From NCBI RefSeq assembly GCF_027568515.1, contig NZ_JANKZF010000001.1, positions 248,001 to 312,000 of the forward strand: a stretch of 64,000 bases of DNA, read 5' to 3'. The notes under the pieces were generated by a model. That model saw only the letters and a program-made list of their open reading frames with translations, was not told the DNA's origin and made no database searches. Of this stretch, positions 42,053-51,919 are shown one piece after another (position 1 is the stretch's first letter; each line of letters begins with the position of its first letter). This DNA comes from Arthrobacter sp. HY1533 (lineage in GTDB: Bacteria > Actinomycetota > Actinomycetes > Actinomycetales > Micrococcaceae). The position numbers and the translations under genes are program-made.

Positions 42053-43441
42053 TCATGCCTTCCCGCTGATGAAGTCGGCGGCGTGTGCCACCGGGTGCGT
42101 GGTGGTCCGTCCGCGGTTCTCGGCCTTGTCGGCGGCGTTGTACGTGGCATAGAGCGACTTCACGGCCAGCCAGCGCAGCGGCTCCACTTCCCACTTGCGC
42201 ACCCGCCGCCCCACCCAGGGCAGGGTGGTGAGCTCGGTGGTGCGGCCAAGAATGAGGTCGGCCAGGGTGCGCCCGGCCAGGTTGGTGGTGGCCACCCCGG
42301 TGCCCACATAACCGCCCGCCCAGCCAACGCCGTCGTCCGCCAAACCGACCGTGGCATGCCAGTCGCGCGGGACGCCCAGGACGCCCGACCAGGCGTGGTC
42401 AATCCCGATGCCTTCGACGGCGGGAAAGAGCCGGGTGAGCATGTCACCCAGTGCCCGGACGGTCTTCTCGGGGGTGTGGCCGTCGACGTCGGTGCGGGAA
42501 CCAAATTTGTACGGGTCCCCGCGCCCGCCAATGGCGATCCGGCCGTCGGCTGTGCGCTGGGCGTAAATGTAGGCGTGGGCTAGGTCCGCCAGGGTCTCTG
42601 CCCCGTCCCAACCAATGGCCTCCCACTGCCCGGCGGCCAGCGGTTCGGTGACGATCATGGAGGAGTTCAGCGGGAGCCAGCTGCGCCGTTGGCCGGCCAG
42701 CCCCGCGGTGAATCCCTCAGTGGCCCGGATGACGTAGCGGGCCCTCACCGTGCCGCGGGTGGTCCGCACGGCACCCGGCCCAATTTCCACGGCGGGGGTG
42801 CCCTCGTGGATGGTGACGCCCAGCCGCCGGACGGCGTCGGCAAGCCCGCGGACCAGTTTGGCCGGTTGGATGCGGGCGCAGTGCGGGTGCCAGATGCCGC
42901 CTTTGACACCGGCGATCGCGATCCGCCCGGCCGTCTCTGCCGCGTCAAGGAACTGGGTGTCCGCATTGGGCCATTGCGCTTCCTGCTCCGCATAGGCAGT
43001 GAGGCGCTGCAACTGCGCCGCGTTGGTGGCAACGTTCAGCTCGCCGCCCTTGACGATGTCCGCGTCAATCCCCTCGGCGGCGGCAACATCCATCACTTCC
43101 TGCACTGTGCGGTTCATGGCGTCCTGAAAACGGACCACGGCCTCCCGGCCATGGGAGCGCACATAGCCCTCTCGGCCCCCCGTGATGCTGTTGGTGAGCC
43201 ACCCGCCGTTGCGCCCGGAGGCGCCGTACCCGGCAAATTCCGCCTCACAGATGACAATCCGCAGGCTGGGGTCCGCCCTGGCCAAATAGTAGGCGGTCCA
43301 CAACCCCGTGTATCCGGCGCCAACAATGCAGACGTCCGCGGCGGCGTCGCCATCAAGCTGGTTCGCCGGAAGCGGCACCCCGGAGCCGGCGTACCAAAAG
43401 GACACCTGGCCGTTGGCGGCCGTGCCGCGCTCAGCGCTCAA
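42053..43441 (-). CDS. FAD-dependent amine oxidoreductase (PuuB-like), second copy
   Basis: 462 residues from TTG 43441, inside the last codons of the aldehyde dehydrogenase gene. A GTG a dozen codons later (VSFWYAGSG) is an alternative. FAD motif CIVGAGYTGLWTAYYLA near residues 35-51, YGASGRNGGWLTNSITGG near 80, C-terminal VGWAGGYVGTGVATTNLAG near 385. The product would be an aldehyde, which the co-encoded dehydrogenase could oxidise. Homologous in layout to 29350-30774 but diverged. Confidence 0.88.
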   Translation of the reverse strand: MSAERGTAANGQVSFWYAGSGVPLPANQLDGDAAADVCIVGAGYTGLWTAYYLARADPSLRIVICEAEFAGYGASGRNGGWLTNSITGGREGYVRSHGREAVVRFQDAMNRTVQEVMDVAAAEGIDADIVKGGELNVATNAAQLQRLTAYAEQEAQWPNADTQFLDAAETAGRIAIAGVKGGIWHPHCARIQPAKLVRGLADAVRRLGVTIHEGTPAVEIGPGAVRTTRGTVRARYVIRATEGFTAGLAGQRRSWLPLNSSMIVTEPLAAGQWEAIGWDGAETLADLAHAYIYAQRTADGRIAIGGRGDPYKFGSRTDVDGHTPEKTVRALGDMLTRLFPAVEGIGIDHAWSGVLGVPRDWHATVGLADDGVGWAGGYVGTGVATTNLAGRTLADLILGRTTELTTLPWVGRRVRKWEVEPLRWLAVKSLYATYNAADKAENRGRTTTHPVAHAADFISGKA

Positions 43442-44870
43442 GGTTCACCATGACGTGCTTGACGCGGGTGTAATCCTCCAACGCATACATGGAAAGGTCC
43501 TTGCCGTGGCCGGAGTGCTTGAAGCCGCCATGGGGCAGCTCGGCGCTGATTGTCAGGTGGTCGTTGATCCAGACGGCGCCGAAGTCGAGTTGCCGGCTCA
43601 GGTCCATGGCCCGGGCCACGTCCCGGGTCCACACGCTGGAGGACAGGCCAAACGGGACGTCGTTGGCCCATTTCACTGCCTGTTCCTCAGAGTTAAAGGA
43701 CTGGACAGTGATGACGGGACCGAAGATCTCCTCCTGGATGGCCGCATCCGCTTGGGCCAGCCCGGCCACCACTGTGGGCGCATAGAAGAAGCCGTCACGG
43801 TCAATGGCGTGGCCTCCGGTCAGTATTAGGGCATGGTCCGGCAGGCTCTCAACAAACGCCGCAACCCGGGCCAGCTGCCCGGCATTGTTCAGCGGGCCCA
43901 TGTCTGCATTCTCCTCCGGGGCACCCACCGTGTAGCCGGCCGCCTCAACCGCCAGCGCGGCTGCAAACTCGTCATGAACGGAGGCCTCCACCAGGACGCG
44001 GGTGGCTGCCGTGCAGTCCTGGCCGGCGTTGTAGAGACCCGCCATGACGATGATCTTGGCCGCCTTGGCCAGGTCCGCGTCGGCAAAAACAAGCACGGGG
44101 GCCTTGCCGCCAAGTTCCAGGTGGGTGCGCTTGAGATCCAGGGCAGCGGACTTCGCCACCTCCATGCCCGCCCGCACACTGCCTGTGATGGATACGAGCT
44201 CGGGAGCGGCATGCTCCACCACGGCCCGGCCGGTGTCGCGGTCGCCGGTGACCACGTTGAACACGCCCGCGGGAAGCACCTGGGCGGCGAGTTCGGCCAG
44301 GCGCAGGGTGGTCAGCGGCGTGGTGTCGGAGGGCTTGAGGACAATCGTGTTGCCGCCCGCCAGCGCCGGGCCAATCTTCCAGATGGCCATCATGAGCGGG
44401 TAGTTCCAGGGCGTCACCTGGCCCACGACGCCGATCGGCTCGCGGCGGATGAACGAGGTCCGGTTCGGCACATACTCACCGGCGGCAGATGCATCCATGG
44501 TCCGGGCCGCCCCGGCAAAGAAGCGCAGCTGGTCCGCACACGGCGGAATCTGTTCGTTGGCGACCATGGCGAATGGCTGCCCTGTTTGCGCACTTTCCAG
44601 TTCAATGAATTCCGCCGCGTGCTCCTCCAAGAGATCGGCCAGCTTCAGCAACGCGGTGGCCCGTTCCGACGGGGTGGTCATCCCCCAATCCCTGGCTGCC
44701 GCCGCGGCGGCCGCGTAAGCGCGGTCAACATCGGCGGCATCTGCGATGGCCACCTGCGCGATCGTCCGGCCCGTGGCGGGATTGATGACGGACGAGGTGC
44801 GCCCGCTGGCACCGGCAGTAAAAGCGCCGCCAATGAACAGTCCGGGATTTTCATACATTGTTACAGTCAT
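43431..44870 (-). CDS. Aldehyde dehydrogenase, likely for gamma-aminobutyraldehyde or similar
   Basis: 479 residues from ATG 44870. NAD(P)-dependent ALDH: TPWNYPLMMAIWKIGPALAGGNT near 150, base Glu in LELGGKAPVLV near 255 and nucleophile Cys in NAGQDCTAATR near 290, EEIFGPVITVQSF near 390. The match is to betaine/aminobutyraldehyde dehydrogenases. Next to a FAD amine oxidase it probably converts the aminoaldehyde to the omega-amino acid. First gene of the ALDH-oxidase-Lrp operon, beginning 57 nt past the upstream terminator. Confidence 0.9.
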   Translation of the reverse strand: MTVTMYENPGLFIGGAFTAGASGRTSSVINPATGRTIAQVAIADAADVDRAYAAAAAAARDWGMTTPSERATALLKLADLLEEHAAEFIELESAQTGQPFAMVANEQIPPCADQLRFFAGAARTMDASAAGEYVPNRTSFIRREPIGVVGQVTPWNYPLMMAIWKIGPALAGGNTIVLKPSDTTPLTTLRLAELAAQVLPAGVFNVVTGDRDTGRAVVEHAAPELVSITGSVRAGMEVAKSAALDLKRTHLELGGKAPVLVFADADLAKAAKIIVMAGLYNAGQDCTAATRVLVEASVHDEFAAALAVEAAGYTVGAPEENADMGPLNNAGQLARVAAFVESLPDHALILTGGHAIDRDGFFYAPTVVAGLAQADAAIQEEIFGPVITVQSFNSEEQAVKWANDVPFGLSSSVWTRDVARAMDLSRQLDFGAVWINDHLTISAELPHGGFKHSGHGKDLSMYALEDYTRVKHVMVNLER

Positions 44871-44926
44871 TACGCACCTCAGGGTGGTTGGTTCGCCATT
44901 GAAAAAATGTGGTCCATAGAGCGCCG

Positions 44927-44973
44927 CAAGAAAAAGGTGTAAGTCCTGAATCCGTGGAATTCAGGACTTACAC
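44927..44973 (-). terminator. Rho-independent terminator after the aminotransferase gene
   Basis: Arms GTGTAAGTCCTGAAT at 44937-44951 and its exact complement at 44959-44973 form a 15-bp stem with a 7-nt loop. Reading leftward, the stem is followed by TTTTTCTT (44929-44936). It ends the mmsA-aminotransferase operon before the ALDH operon starts. Confidence 0.85.
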
Positions 44974-45030
44974 CACGGAATACGAAGAATACTAAACAGC
45001 CTACAAGCAATATTGCTGTTGTAAAGGGGT

Positions 45031-46416
45031 CTAGCGCACGAACCCGTCGGCCACGGCCAGTGCCTCCCCGATCGCGTCCAGCCCGGCCCGCAACTCTTCC
45101 TCGGTGATGATCAGCGGCGGGCAGATGTGGATGCGGTTGTTGTTGGTCATGGGCCACACGCCGCGGGCCTTGCACGCGGCCACCACTTCGGCCATGGGAC
45201 GTGCTGCCTCGCCTGCGGCGTTGAACGGCACCAGGGGCTCACGGCTTTCCTGGTTGGTGACAAGCTCCACCGCCCAGAACAGCCCCTGGCCGCGCACCTC
45301 ACCCACGCTGGGGTGCTTTGCCAGCCACGATTCAAGGATCGGGCGGACCACGCGGTTGCCCAGGTCGCGGACGTGCGCCAGTACGCCGTCGCGCTCAAAG
45401 ACCTTGAACGTGGCCACGCCCGGGGCACACGCCAGGGGATGGCCGGAGTAGGTCAGTCCGCCAGGGTAGGGCTTCTCATCAAAGATGGCCGCGATCTCAT
45501 CGCTCATGACCACCCCGCCGAGCGGAACGTACCCGGAGTTCACGCCCTTGGCGAAGGAGATCAGGTCGGGGACGACATCGAACGCGTCCACGGCGAACCA
45601 CTCGCCAATGCGGCCAAAGCCGGCCATGACCTCATCGGCGATGTAGACAATCCCGTACTTGTCGCACAGGGCGCGCACGCCGGGAAGGTAGCCGGGCGGC
45701 GGGACCAGGATGCCGTTGGTGCCCACCACAGTTTCGATGATGATGCCGCCAATCGTGGAGGCACCTTCAAGGACGATGACGCTTTCCAGGTGCTCCAGGG
45801 CGCGGGCACTTTCCTCCTCGGGCGTGCTGGAGTGGAACGGGGAACGGTAGGCGTACGGACCAAAGAAGTGCGCCACGGAGGCGGCGCCCGGTTCATTGGC
45901 CCAGCGGCGGGGGTCCCCCGTGAGCTGCATGGCAGTGGAGGTGGCACCGTGGTAGGACCGGTACTGGGCCAGGATCTTGGACTTGCCGGTGAATGCCCGG
46001 GCCATGCGCACGGCGTTCTCATTGGCTTCGGCGCCTCCGTTGGTGAAGAACACCTTGTTGAGGTTTCCGGGGGCCTTGGAGGCGATCAGGGCAGCGAGCT
46101 CGCCGCGCACGTCGTTGGCGAAGGCGGGCTGGATCGTGGCCATCTTGCCGGCCTGCTCCTGGATGGCCTTCACGAGGTCCGGGTGCTGGTGGCCCAGGTT
46201 CAGGTTGACCAGCTGGGCACCAAAGTCAAGGTAGCTGTTGCCCTGGTAGTCCCAGAAGGTGGAGCCCTGGCCGCCTTCCACGGGCAGCGGGTCAATCTTT
46301 GCCTGCGCGGACCAGGAGTGCAGCACATGGGTGCGGTCGTTGTGGCGGATGGTGCGTTCGGCGTCCGCACCCCCACTGTTCGGGGCCGCCGGAACGCTGG
46401 TCAGGATGTCAGTCAT
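45031..46416 (-). CDS. Class III omega-amino acid aminotransferase (GABA/beta-alanine type)
   Basis: 461 residues from ATG 46416. FFTNGGAEANENAVRMARAFTG near 125, YRSYHGATSTAMQLTGDPRR, DEVMAGFGRIGEWFAVD near 255 and the PLP lysine in ISFAKGVNSGYVPLG near 285. The next gene upstream on the same transcript is an MmsA-type dehydrogenase. Together they would turn beta-alanine into malonate semialdehyde and then acetyl-CoA, or handle 3-aminoisobutyrate likewise. The specific amine is inference. Confidence 0.9.
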   Translation of the reverse strand: MTDILTSVPAAPNSGGADAERTIRHNDRTHVLHSWSAQAKIDPLPVEGGQGSTFWDYQGNSYLDFGAQLVNLNLGHQHPDLVKAIQEQAGKMATIQPAFANDVRGELAALIASKAPGNLNKVFFTNGGAEANENAVRMARAFTGKSKILAQYRSYHGATSTAMQLTGDPRRWANEPGAASVAHFFGPYAYRSPFHSSTPEEESARALEHLESVIVLEGASTIGGIIIETVVGTNGILVPPPGYLPGVRALCDKYGIVYIADEVMAGFGRIGEWFAVDAFDVVPDLISFAKGVNSGYVPLGGVVMSDEIAAIFDEKPYPGGLTYSGHPLACAPGVATFKVFERDGVLAHVRDLGNRVVRPILESWLAKHPSVGEVRGQGLFWAVELVTNQESREPLVPFNAAGEAARPMAEVVAACKARGVWPMTNNNRIHICPPLIITEEELRAGLDAIGEALAVADGFVR

Positions 46417-46446
46417 TGAAGTGTCCGTCTCTCTTTGGGGCCGCAG

Positions 46447-47931
46447 TTAGGAGTTGCTCGGGAAGCCGAGGTTGACCGAGGAGGTGGAGGGGTCGTTCCA
46501 GCGGGTGGTGACAACCTTGCTGCGCGTGTAGAAGTGCACGCTTTCCGGGCCGTAGATGTGGGCGTCACCAAACAGGGAGTCCTTCCAGCCGCCAAAGGAG
46601 AACGATCCCACGGGGACGGGAACGGGGACGTTGATGCCCACCATGCCGGCTTCGACGTCGAACTGGAAGGAACGGGCGGCGCCGCCGTCACGGGTGTAGA
46701 TGGCGGTGCCGTTGCCGAACTGGTTGCTGTTGATCAGCTCCAGCGCCTCGTCGTAGGAATCGGTGCGGACCACGCAGAGCACGGGGCCGAAGATCTCATC
46801 GGTGTAGACGGACATGTGGGGCTTGACGTGATCCAGCAGGGTGACGCCAATGAAGAAGCCGTCGTTCTCGAAGAGGGTCTCGCGGCCGTCGGCGATCACC
46901 GTTGCGCCCTCGGCGGCGGCACCGGCCACGTAGGAGGCCACCTTGTCGCGGTGTTCGCCGGTGATGAGCGGTCCCATGTCCGTTCCTGCCGCCGTGCCGT
47001 CGCCAATCTTCAAGGCGCCCAGGCGGTCCTTGATGGCTGCGACCAGGTCATCGGCGATGTCGCCCACGGTGACCACCACGCTGACGGCCATGCAGCGCTC
47101 CCCCGCGGAACCGTAGGCCGCTGAAACGGCGGCGTCGGCTGCGTTTTCAATGTCGGCGTCGGGCAGCACCATCATGTGGTTCTTGGCCCCGCCCAGGGCC
47201 TGGACACGCTTGCCGGTGGCGGCAGCACGCTGGTAGATGGAGCGGGCAATGGGCGTGGAGCCCACAAAACTGACGGCTTTCACGGTGGGGCTGTCCAAGA
47301 TGGCATCCACGGCTTCCTTGTCACCCTGGAGCACATTCAGCACGCCGTCTGGCAGCCCGGCCTCCTGGAACAGCTTGGCCAGGAAGATGGCAGCGGAGGG
47401 ATCCTTTTCGCTGGGCTTGAGCACCACCGTGTTGCCGCAGGCGATGGAGCTGGCGATCATCCACAGCGGCACCATGACCGGGAAGTTGAAGGGGGTGATG
47501 CAGCCAACCACGCCCACCGGCTGCTTGATGCTGTGCACATCAATGCCGGAAGAGACCTGCTCGCTGTGTTCGCCCTTGAGCAGATTGATCAGCCCCGCCG
47601 CGAACTCCACGTTCTCGCTGCCGCGGGCAATTTCCCCGGCAGCATCGTCAAGCACCTTGCCGTGCTCGCTGGTGACGATGGCGGCCAGCTCGGAGCTGCG
47701 GTCCTGCAGCAGAGTGCGCAGTTTGAAGAAAATGTCGGTTCGCTTGGTCAGCGAGGTGGCTCGCCAGGCCGGAAGCGCTGCAGCTGCGGTGGCGATGGCA
47801 TGGTTCGCGAACTCGGTGGTGGCGAAAGCCACTTCCTTTTGTTGCGCGCCCGTTGCCGGGTTGTAGACGGCGCCACGGCGCTCGGAGGAGCTGTCCTCTT
47901 GTCCGGCGATGAAGTGGGGAATCAGTTGCAT
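46447..47931 (-). CDS. mmsA: Methylmalonate/malonate-semialdehyde dehydrogenase, CoA-acylating
   Basis: 494 residues from ATG 47931, with AAGGAAG 7 nt upstream; an earlier in-frame start near 47970 is less likely. ALDH fold with nucleophile Cys in GSAGERCMAVS near 280. At the usual general-base site it has ALGGAKNHMMV rather than ELGGK, so the base Glu is absent, which is the mark of the CoA-dependent MmsA/IolA subgroup. It would convert malonate or methylmalonate semialdehyde to acetyl- or propionyl-CoA. Pairs with the aminotransferase 30 nt downstream and is divergent from a PucR regulator. Confidence 0.9.
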   Translation of the reverse strand: MQLIPHFIAGQEDSSSERRGAVYNPATGAQQKEVAFATTEFANHAIATAAAALPAWRATSLTKRTDIFFKLRTLLQDRSSELAAIVTSEHGKVLDDAAGEIARGSENVEFAAGLINLLKGEHSEQVSSGIDVHSIKQPVGVVGCITPFNFPVMVPLWMIASSIACGNTVVLKPSEKDPSAAIFLAKLFQEAGLPDGVLNVLQGDKEAVDAILDSPTVKAVSFVGSTPIARSIYQRAAATGKRVQALGGAKNHMMVLPDADIENAADAAVSAAYGSAGERCMAVSVVVTVGDIADDLVAAIKDRLGALKIGDGTAAGTDMGPLITGEHRDKVASYVAGAAAEGATVIADGRETLFENDGFFIGVTLLDHVKPHMSVYTDEIFGPVLCVVRTDSYDEALELINSNQFGNGTAIYTRDGGAARSFQFDVEAGMVGINVPVPVPVGSFSFGGWKDSLFGDAHIYGPESVHFYTRSKVVTTRWNDPSTSSVNLGFPSNS

Positions 47932-48041
47932 GGTTTTTCTTCCTTCGGGGTCAATTGGCTTGAGTGGCAACGCGTCCGGACAGTCTGTTTGTCGCCCGAT
48001 GTATGCTCTGTATGTCGATCATCACACGCAGAAATGGGACG

Positions 48042-49748
48042 ATGAGCCTGAAAACCAACCGGAATTCCACTTCCAGCCGGACAGATCGTCCGGACAATCT
48101 CCCCACAGTGGCCGAGGTCCTCAGGCTGCCTGCCGTTGCCGGCGGGCTCCCCCGCGTACTGGCCGGACAGCCGCAGTTGGGCAACGCCGTCCGGTGGGTC
48201 CACGTGGTGGAGGCCCGGGACGTCACCGAACTCCTTGACGGGCACGAACTGCTCCTGGCAACGGGGGTGGGCTGGCCCGAGGGCGACGGATGGATGGCCG
48301 GCTACATTGCTGAATTGGCGGCCGCGGATGTGGCCGGGCTCGTACTGGAGCTGGGCTCCCGCTACCGGCAGGCGCCCGAACGGCTCGTGGAATGCTGCCT
48401 GAACCAATCGATGCCACTGGTGGTGCTGGAGCGGAAGGTCAAGTTTGTCTCGATCACCGAGGCAGTCCACGGGCGCATCATTGCCGAGCAGATGGGGGCG
48501 CTGCGGGCCCGAGATGAAGTCCATGCCCTCTTTTCCGGGCTGAGCCTTCGCGGGTCGCCGGCCGACTACATCGTGGCGCAACTCGGCGCCGTGCTGGGCT
48601 CCCCGGTGGTCCTGGAGGACATGGCGCACCAGGTCGTGGCCTTTGAGGCCTCGGGCAAGTCCGAAGAGGAAGTCCTGGGCTCATGGGAGAGCCGGTCCCG
48701 CTCGGCGCACAGGGCCCGGCGCGAACAAGCCACGGGGGACGTTCGAACCGCCACCATGGGGACCGAGGGATGGCTGGTTACCCCCGTCGAGGCGCGCGGC
48801 GCCCGCTGGGGCTACCTCGTGGCGTTCGACGGCACCCCCCACCCCGCGGGCCGGGCGCTCGTGTTGGAGCAGGCCGCCGTGGCCCTTTCGCTCAGCCGTC
48901 TCGCCGACGGCACAGCCGAGAACTGGACGCCCGCTGCCCAGCACTGGCTGCTGGCCTCCCTGCTGCAGGGCAGGTACCGCAGCGACGTGGCACTGGCAGC
49001 CCGGTTCGAGGCGATGGGGCTGCCCGTGGCGCAGCGCCGGCTGTGCGGCATCGCCCTGCGAACCCCGTCCGACATGCCTTCAAGTTCCGAGGTGGGACGG
49101 CTTGCCCGTTCAATGGGTTTTGGCGCGGTGGCCAGCTGGACCGAGCAGGGTGGCACAAAGGTGCTGCTGATCGCCTTGTCGCTGCCTTCGCCCCGGCAGG
49201 GGCGGGAGCACCCCGAAGCCGACATGGATGCCTGGGCCGCCAAACTGTCGGCCCTGACCCGGGAAACACCCGGTTCAACGGGCTCGCCCACCATGGCCGC
49301 CGGTGCAGTCGTTGACCACATTGGCGGCCTGGCCGCGTCGCTGCAGGAAGCCCTCGACGTGCTGGGTTCACTGCCCGGCACCGCCGCTTCCCCCCAACCG
49401 GCGACGCTGCACAGGACATCCGATCGGGCCTTGCGCCGGCTCATCGGGCAACTGCGCGGGGATCCGCGGCTGCAATCTTATGTGGAGCTCAGTCTGGGGA
49501 CGCTGCTGCAACACGACGCGCACCACGGATCAGATTTGATGCAGGTCCTGCGGGCCTATCTGGCCCACCCAGGAAACCGGACAAGGGCCGCCGCCAACAG
49601 CCACCTGTCACGGTCCGTTTTCTATCAGAGGCTGGAAACCATCGGGGACCTGTTGGGTGTGGACCTGTCGGACGGCGAGGTCATTGCCGAGCTGCAGGCA
49701 GCTGCGATCACCTGGGAAGCCACGCAGGGCCGGGCGCCCGGGAATTAA
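48042..49748 (+). CDS. PucR-family transcriptional regulator
   Basis: 568 residues from ATG 48042. Upstream in-frame GTG/ATG codons would overlap the divergent mmsA promoter and give an unlikely sequence. N-terminal PucR domain (PTVAEVLRLPAVAGGLPRVLAG, VVEARDVTELLDGHELLLATG), central GGDEF-like/CdaR region, and C-terminal HTH_30: ALRRLIGQLRGDPRLQS, VLRAYLAHPGNRTRAAANSHL, SRSVFYQRLETIGDLLGVDL. Such proteins act as activators of purine, amine or amino acid catabolic genes. It lies 110 nt from the mmsA start in the opposite direction and probably controls that operon. Confidence 0.9.
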   Translation: MSLKTNRNSTSSRTDRPDNLPTVAEVLRLPAVAGGLPRVLAGQPQLGNAVRWVHVVEARDVTELLDGHELLLATGVGWPEGDGWMAGYIAELAAADVAGLVLELGSRYRQAPERLVECCLNQSMPLVVLERKVKFVSITEAVHGRIIAEQMGALRARDEVHALFSGLSLRGSPADYIVAQLGAVLGSPVVLEDMAHQVVAFEASGKSEEEVLGSWESRSRSAHRARREQATGDVRTATMGTEGWLVTPVEARGARWGYLVAFDGTPHPAGRALVLEQAAVALSLSRLADGTAENWTPAAQHWLLASLLQGRYRSDVALAARFEAMGLPVAQRRLCGIALRTPSDMPSSSEVGRLARSMGFGAVASWTEQGGTKVLLIALSLPSPRQGREHPEADMDAWAAKLSALTRETPGSTGSPTMAAGAVVDHIGGLAASLQEALDVLGSLPGTAASPQPATLHRTSDRALRRLIGQLRGDPRLQSYVELSLGTLLQHDAHHGSDLMQVLRAYLAHPGNRTRAAANSHLSRSVFYQRLETIGDLLGVDLSDGEVIAELQAAAITWEATQGRAPGN

Positions 49749-49776
49749 GGGCAAGCGGGCAAGAAGTGTCAGCACA

Positions 49777-49797
49777 GTTGTCAACACTGTTGACAAC
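49777..49797. promoter_or_regulatory. Second GTCAAC-N3-GTTGAC operator, before the amidase gene
   Basis: Perfect palindrome with 9-bp arms (GTTGTCAAC and GTTGACAAC) around ACT. Its core has the same geometry as the site at 27028-27042. It lies about 106 nt before the amidase start, in its promoter region. Confidence 0.75.
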
Positions 49798-49902
49798 CAA
49801 TCCGCGTGAGCCTAGTCTCATCTTCACCCCAGCATTCAGTTGGCCGGGCCCCGGCCACTGTTGCGCATGTGGCGCAAGAGGACTACTCCCGATTGGACCC
49901 CC

Positions 49903-51336
49903 ATGGAACTGCACTACCTGACCGCAACCAAGGCACAGGAACTTTTTGCCGCGCGGGAGCTCTCCCCCGTAGAACTGCTCGACGCCGTTGTGGCTCGCAC
50001 GGCGTGGGTTGAACCAGCCGTCAATGCCTTGACTGAAGAGATGCTGGATGAGGCGTACGGTGCAGCCCGCGTCTCCGAAGCAAGGTTTGCCAAATCCGAC
50101 CAGGTGCACGGCCCGCTTGAAGGAATTCCTCTGCTACTCAAGGAGGAGCAGCCCGTTGCCGGGCGCACGATTGAAGAGGGCTCCCTGCTGGAGAAGGGCA
50201 CCATCGCCGAGCGCAGCCACCCGATCATTGACCGGATCCATGCCGCCGGCGCGGTGGTGCACGGGCGCACCACAACCCCCGAGTTCTGCTCAGCCCCCTA
50301 TACGCACAGCAAACTGTGGGGCGTCACCAGGAACCCCTGGAACCTTGATCTCACCCCGGGCGGCTCATCCGGCGGCTCAGGGGCGGCACTGGCCGCCGGG
50401 GAAACCATCCTGGCCACGGGGTCTGACATTGGCGGTTCCATCCGAATCCCCTCCTCCTTCTGCGGACTGGTGGGTTTCAAGCCGCCGTTTGGGCGGGTAC
50501 CGGGGATGGCACCCTTCAACCAGGACACGTACTGTGCCGACGGCCCCATGGGGCGAAGCGTTGCCGATGTGGCCCTGCTGCAAAACGTGATCGCGGGCCC
50601 GCACGCCACAGACCAGGCGTCACTGCGCCCCGCATATGTTCTTCCAGCGCCCAACGCCGCGTTGGCGGCAGGGATGCGCGTGGCCCTCTGCGTCAACCTG
50701 GGCGACTACTGCGTGGATCCGGTCATCGAGGCCAACACCCGGGCGGCGGCAGAAGCCCTGCGCAGTGCCGGCGTGATTGTCGACGAGGTGTCACTGCCGT
50801 GGAGCCGGAAGAAGCTGGTAGCCACGGCGTGGGCCCACTTCGGCGGCATCATGGGCCCCTTCATCAACGACGTGGCTGGGGCCAACAGCGAGCTGCTCAT
50901 GCCCTACACGCTTGATTTTGCCCGGCGCGCAGCGCAGGCCGACACCTTCGCCGAAGGCCTCGTCGCCGAAGCTGAGATCTACGAGCCCTTGGGGCTGCTC
51001 CTGGAAGACTATGACGCCCTGCTCTGCCCCACCTTGGCAACACAGGGAATGGCGGCGGATTTCGCCGACCCGTCCGGACTCATCGACGTCGGCAACGAGC
51101 AAGTCACCTGGATCGAGGCCGCGATGACGCTGCCGTTCAACATTGTGGGCCGGGTTCCGGTGCTGTCCGTCCCCTCGGGCGTGGCCCCCAACGGGGTTCC
51201 CACGGGCGTGCAGATTGTGGGGCGCAGCTATGACGATGCCACTGTCTTCACGCTTGGGGCGGCCCTGGAGCAGAGCCTGGGACTGACCACCAACGATTCA
51301 TGGTGGCCCCAGTTCGCGAAGGCAGCCACTTCCTAA
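49903..51336 (+). CDS. Amidase-signature family amidase
   Basis: 477 residues from ATG 49903 (MELHYLTATKAQELF), the natural family start; an upstream ATG at 49840 gives an unconvincing extension. The Ser-cisSer-Lys triad is visible: Lys80 in PLLLKEEQP, cis-Ser156 in TPGGSSGGSG and nucleophile Ser179 in SDIGGSIRIP. It hydrolyses amide bonds; the substrate is unknown. The upstream palindrome matches the site of the TetR controlling the amidohydrolase/ABC operon, so the two may process the same imported compound. Followed by a clear terminator. Confidence 0.9.
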   Translation: MELHYLTATKAQELFAARELSPVELLDAVVARTAWVEPAVNALTEEMLDEAYGAARVSEARFAKSDQVHGPLEGIPLLLKEEQPVAGRTIEEGSLLEKGTIAERSHPIIDRIHAAGAVVHGRTTTPEFCSAPYTHSKLWGVTRNPWNLDLTPGGSSGGSGAALAAGETILATGSDIGGSIRIPSSFCGLVGFKPPFGRVPGMAPFNQDTYCADGPMGRSVADVALLQNVIAGPHATDQASLRPAYVLPAPNAALAAGMRVALCVNLGDYCVDPVIEANTRAAAEALRSAGVIVDEVSLPWSRKKLVATAWAHFGGIMGPFINDVAGANSELLMPYTLDFARRAAQADTFAEGLVAEAEIYEPLGLLLEDYDALLCPTLATQGMAADFADPSGLIDVGNEQVTWIEAAMTLPFNIVGRVPVLSVPSGVAPNGVPTGVQIVGRSYDDATVFTLGAALEQSLGLTTNDSWWPQFAKAATS

Positions 51337-51355
51337 ACCGCCGCAGACCAACGGC

Positions 51356-51400
51356 GGGAGGCGGCAAACCCTGATGGGCTTGCCGCCTCCCTTGATTTTT
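51356..51400 (+). terminator. Rho-independent terminator after amidase
   Basis: GGGAGGCGGCAA (51356-51367) pairs perfectly with 51380-51391, loop of 12 nt, then TTGATTTTT. It lies 20 nt past the amidase stop; on the other strand it may also end the cupin transcript. Confidence 0.9.
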
Positions 51401-51408
51401 GTGTGCGG

Positions 51409-51774
51409 TCAGGGCCGCGCCAGGTACACCTTGCGCAGGGGTTCGTGCACAACCCAGCTGGTGTGCATGCCCTCATCGAGTTGGCAAATGGTGCCGGGCT
51501 GCAACGCCAGCTCGCTTTCCGCATAGCCATTGGCTGCGTGGATGGTGACGGTGACCGAACCGCTGAGCACCACAAAGAGTTCCTCGGCCTCCACGTCGCG
51601 CATGGTGCCGACGCTCATTTCCCACAGGCCGTATTCAAGCCCAAAGGCCTCGCCCAGTGCAGTGGCCGCCGTGGTCGGCGCGCCGTCGAGGAGTTGCCCC
51701 GGGTCCAAGGCCTCATGGTTCAGGGGAATGGCGAACGCGTAGGCGGCACGTGCTGCCGGATCAGTTGGGCTCAT
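51409..51774 (-). CDS. Cupin-domain protein
   Basis: 121 residues from ATG 51774. GLWEMSVGTMRDVEAEELFVVLSGSVTVTIH gives the first cupin motif with Glu residues, and GTICQLDEGMHTSWVVHEPLRKVYL the second with a His. Small single cupins of this type are often enamine/ureidoglycolate-like metabolite enzymes or sensors. Its role here is unknown. It converges on the amidase. Confidence 0.8.
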   Translation of the reverse strand: MSPTDPAARAAYAFAIPLNHEALDPGQLLDGAPTTAATALGEAFGLEYGLWEMSVGTMRDVEAEELFVVLSGSVTVTIHAANGYAESELALQPGTICQLDEGMHTSWVVHEPLRKVYLARP

Positions 51775-51919
51775 GGGCCAGGTTCTATTTCAACGCCACC
51801 AATGGCTGCAACAGCGTCCGCCAGTGCCCCGCCACAGGGACGACGCAAGGCACCAATCCCGCTAACTTAATCTCAGCACTTGAATTTCGGCAGTGCCGGC
51901 GGAGGATAGAATCAAGCAC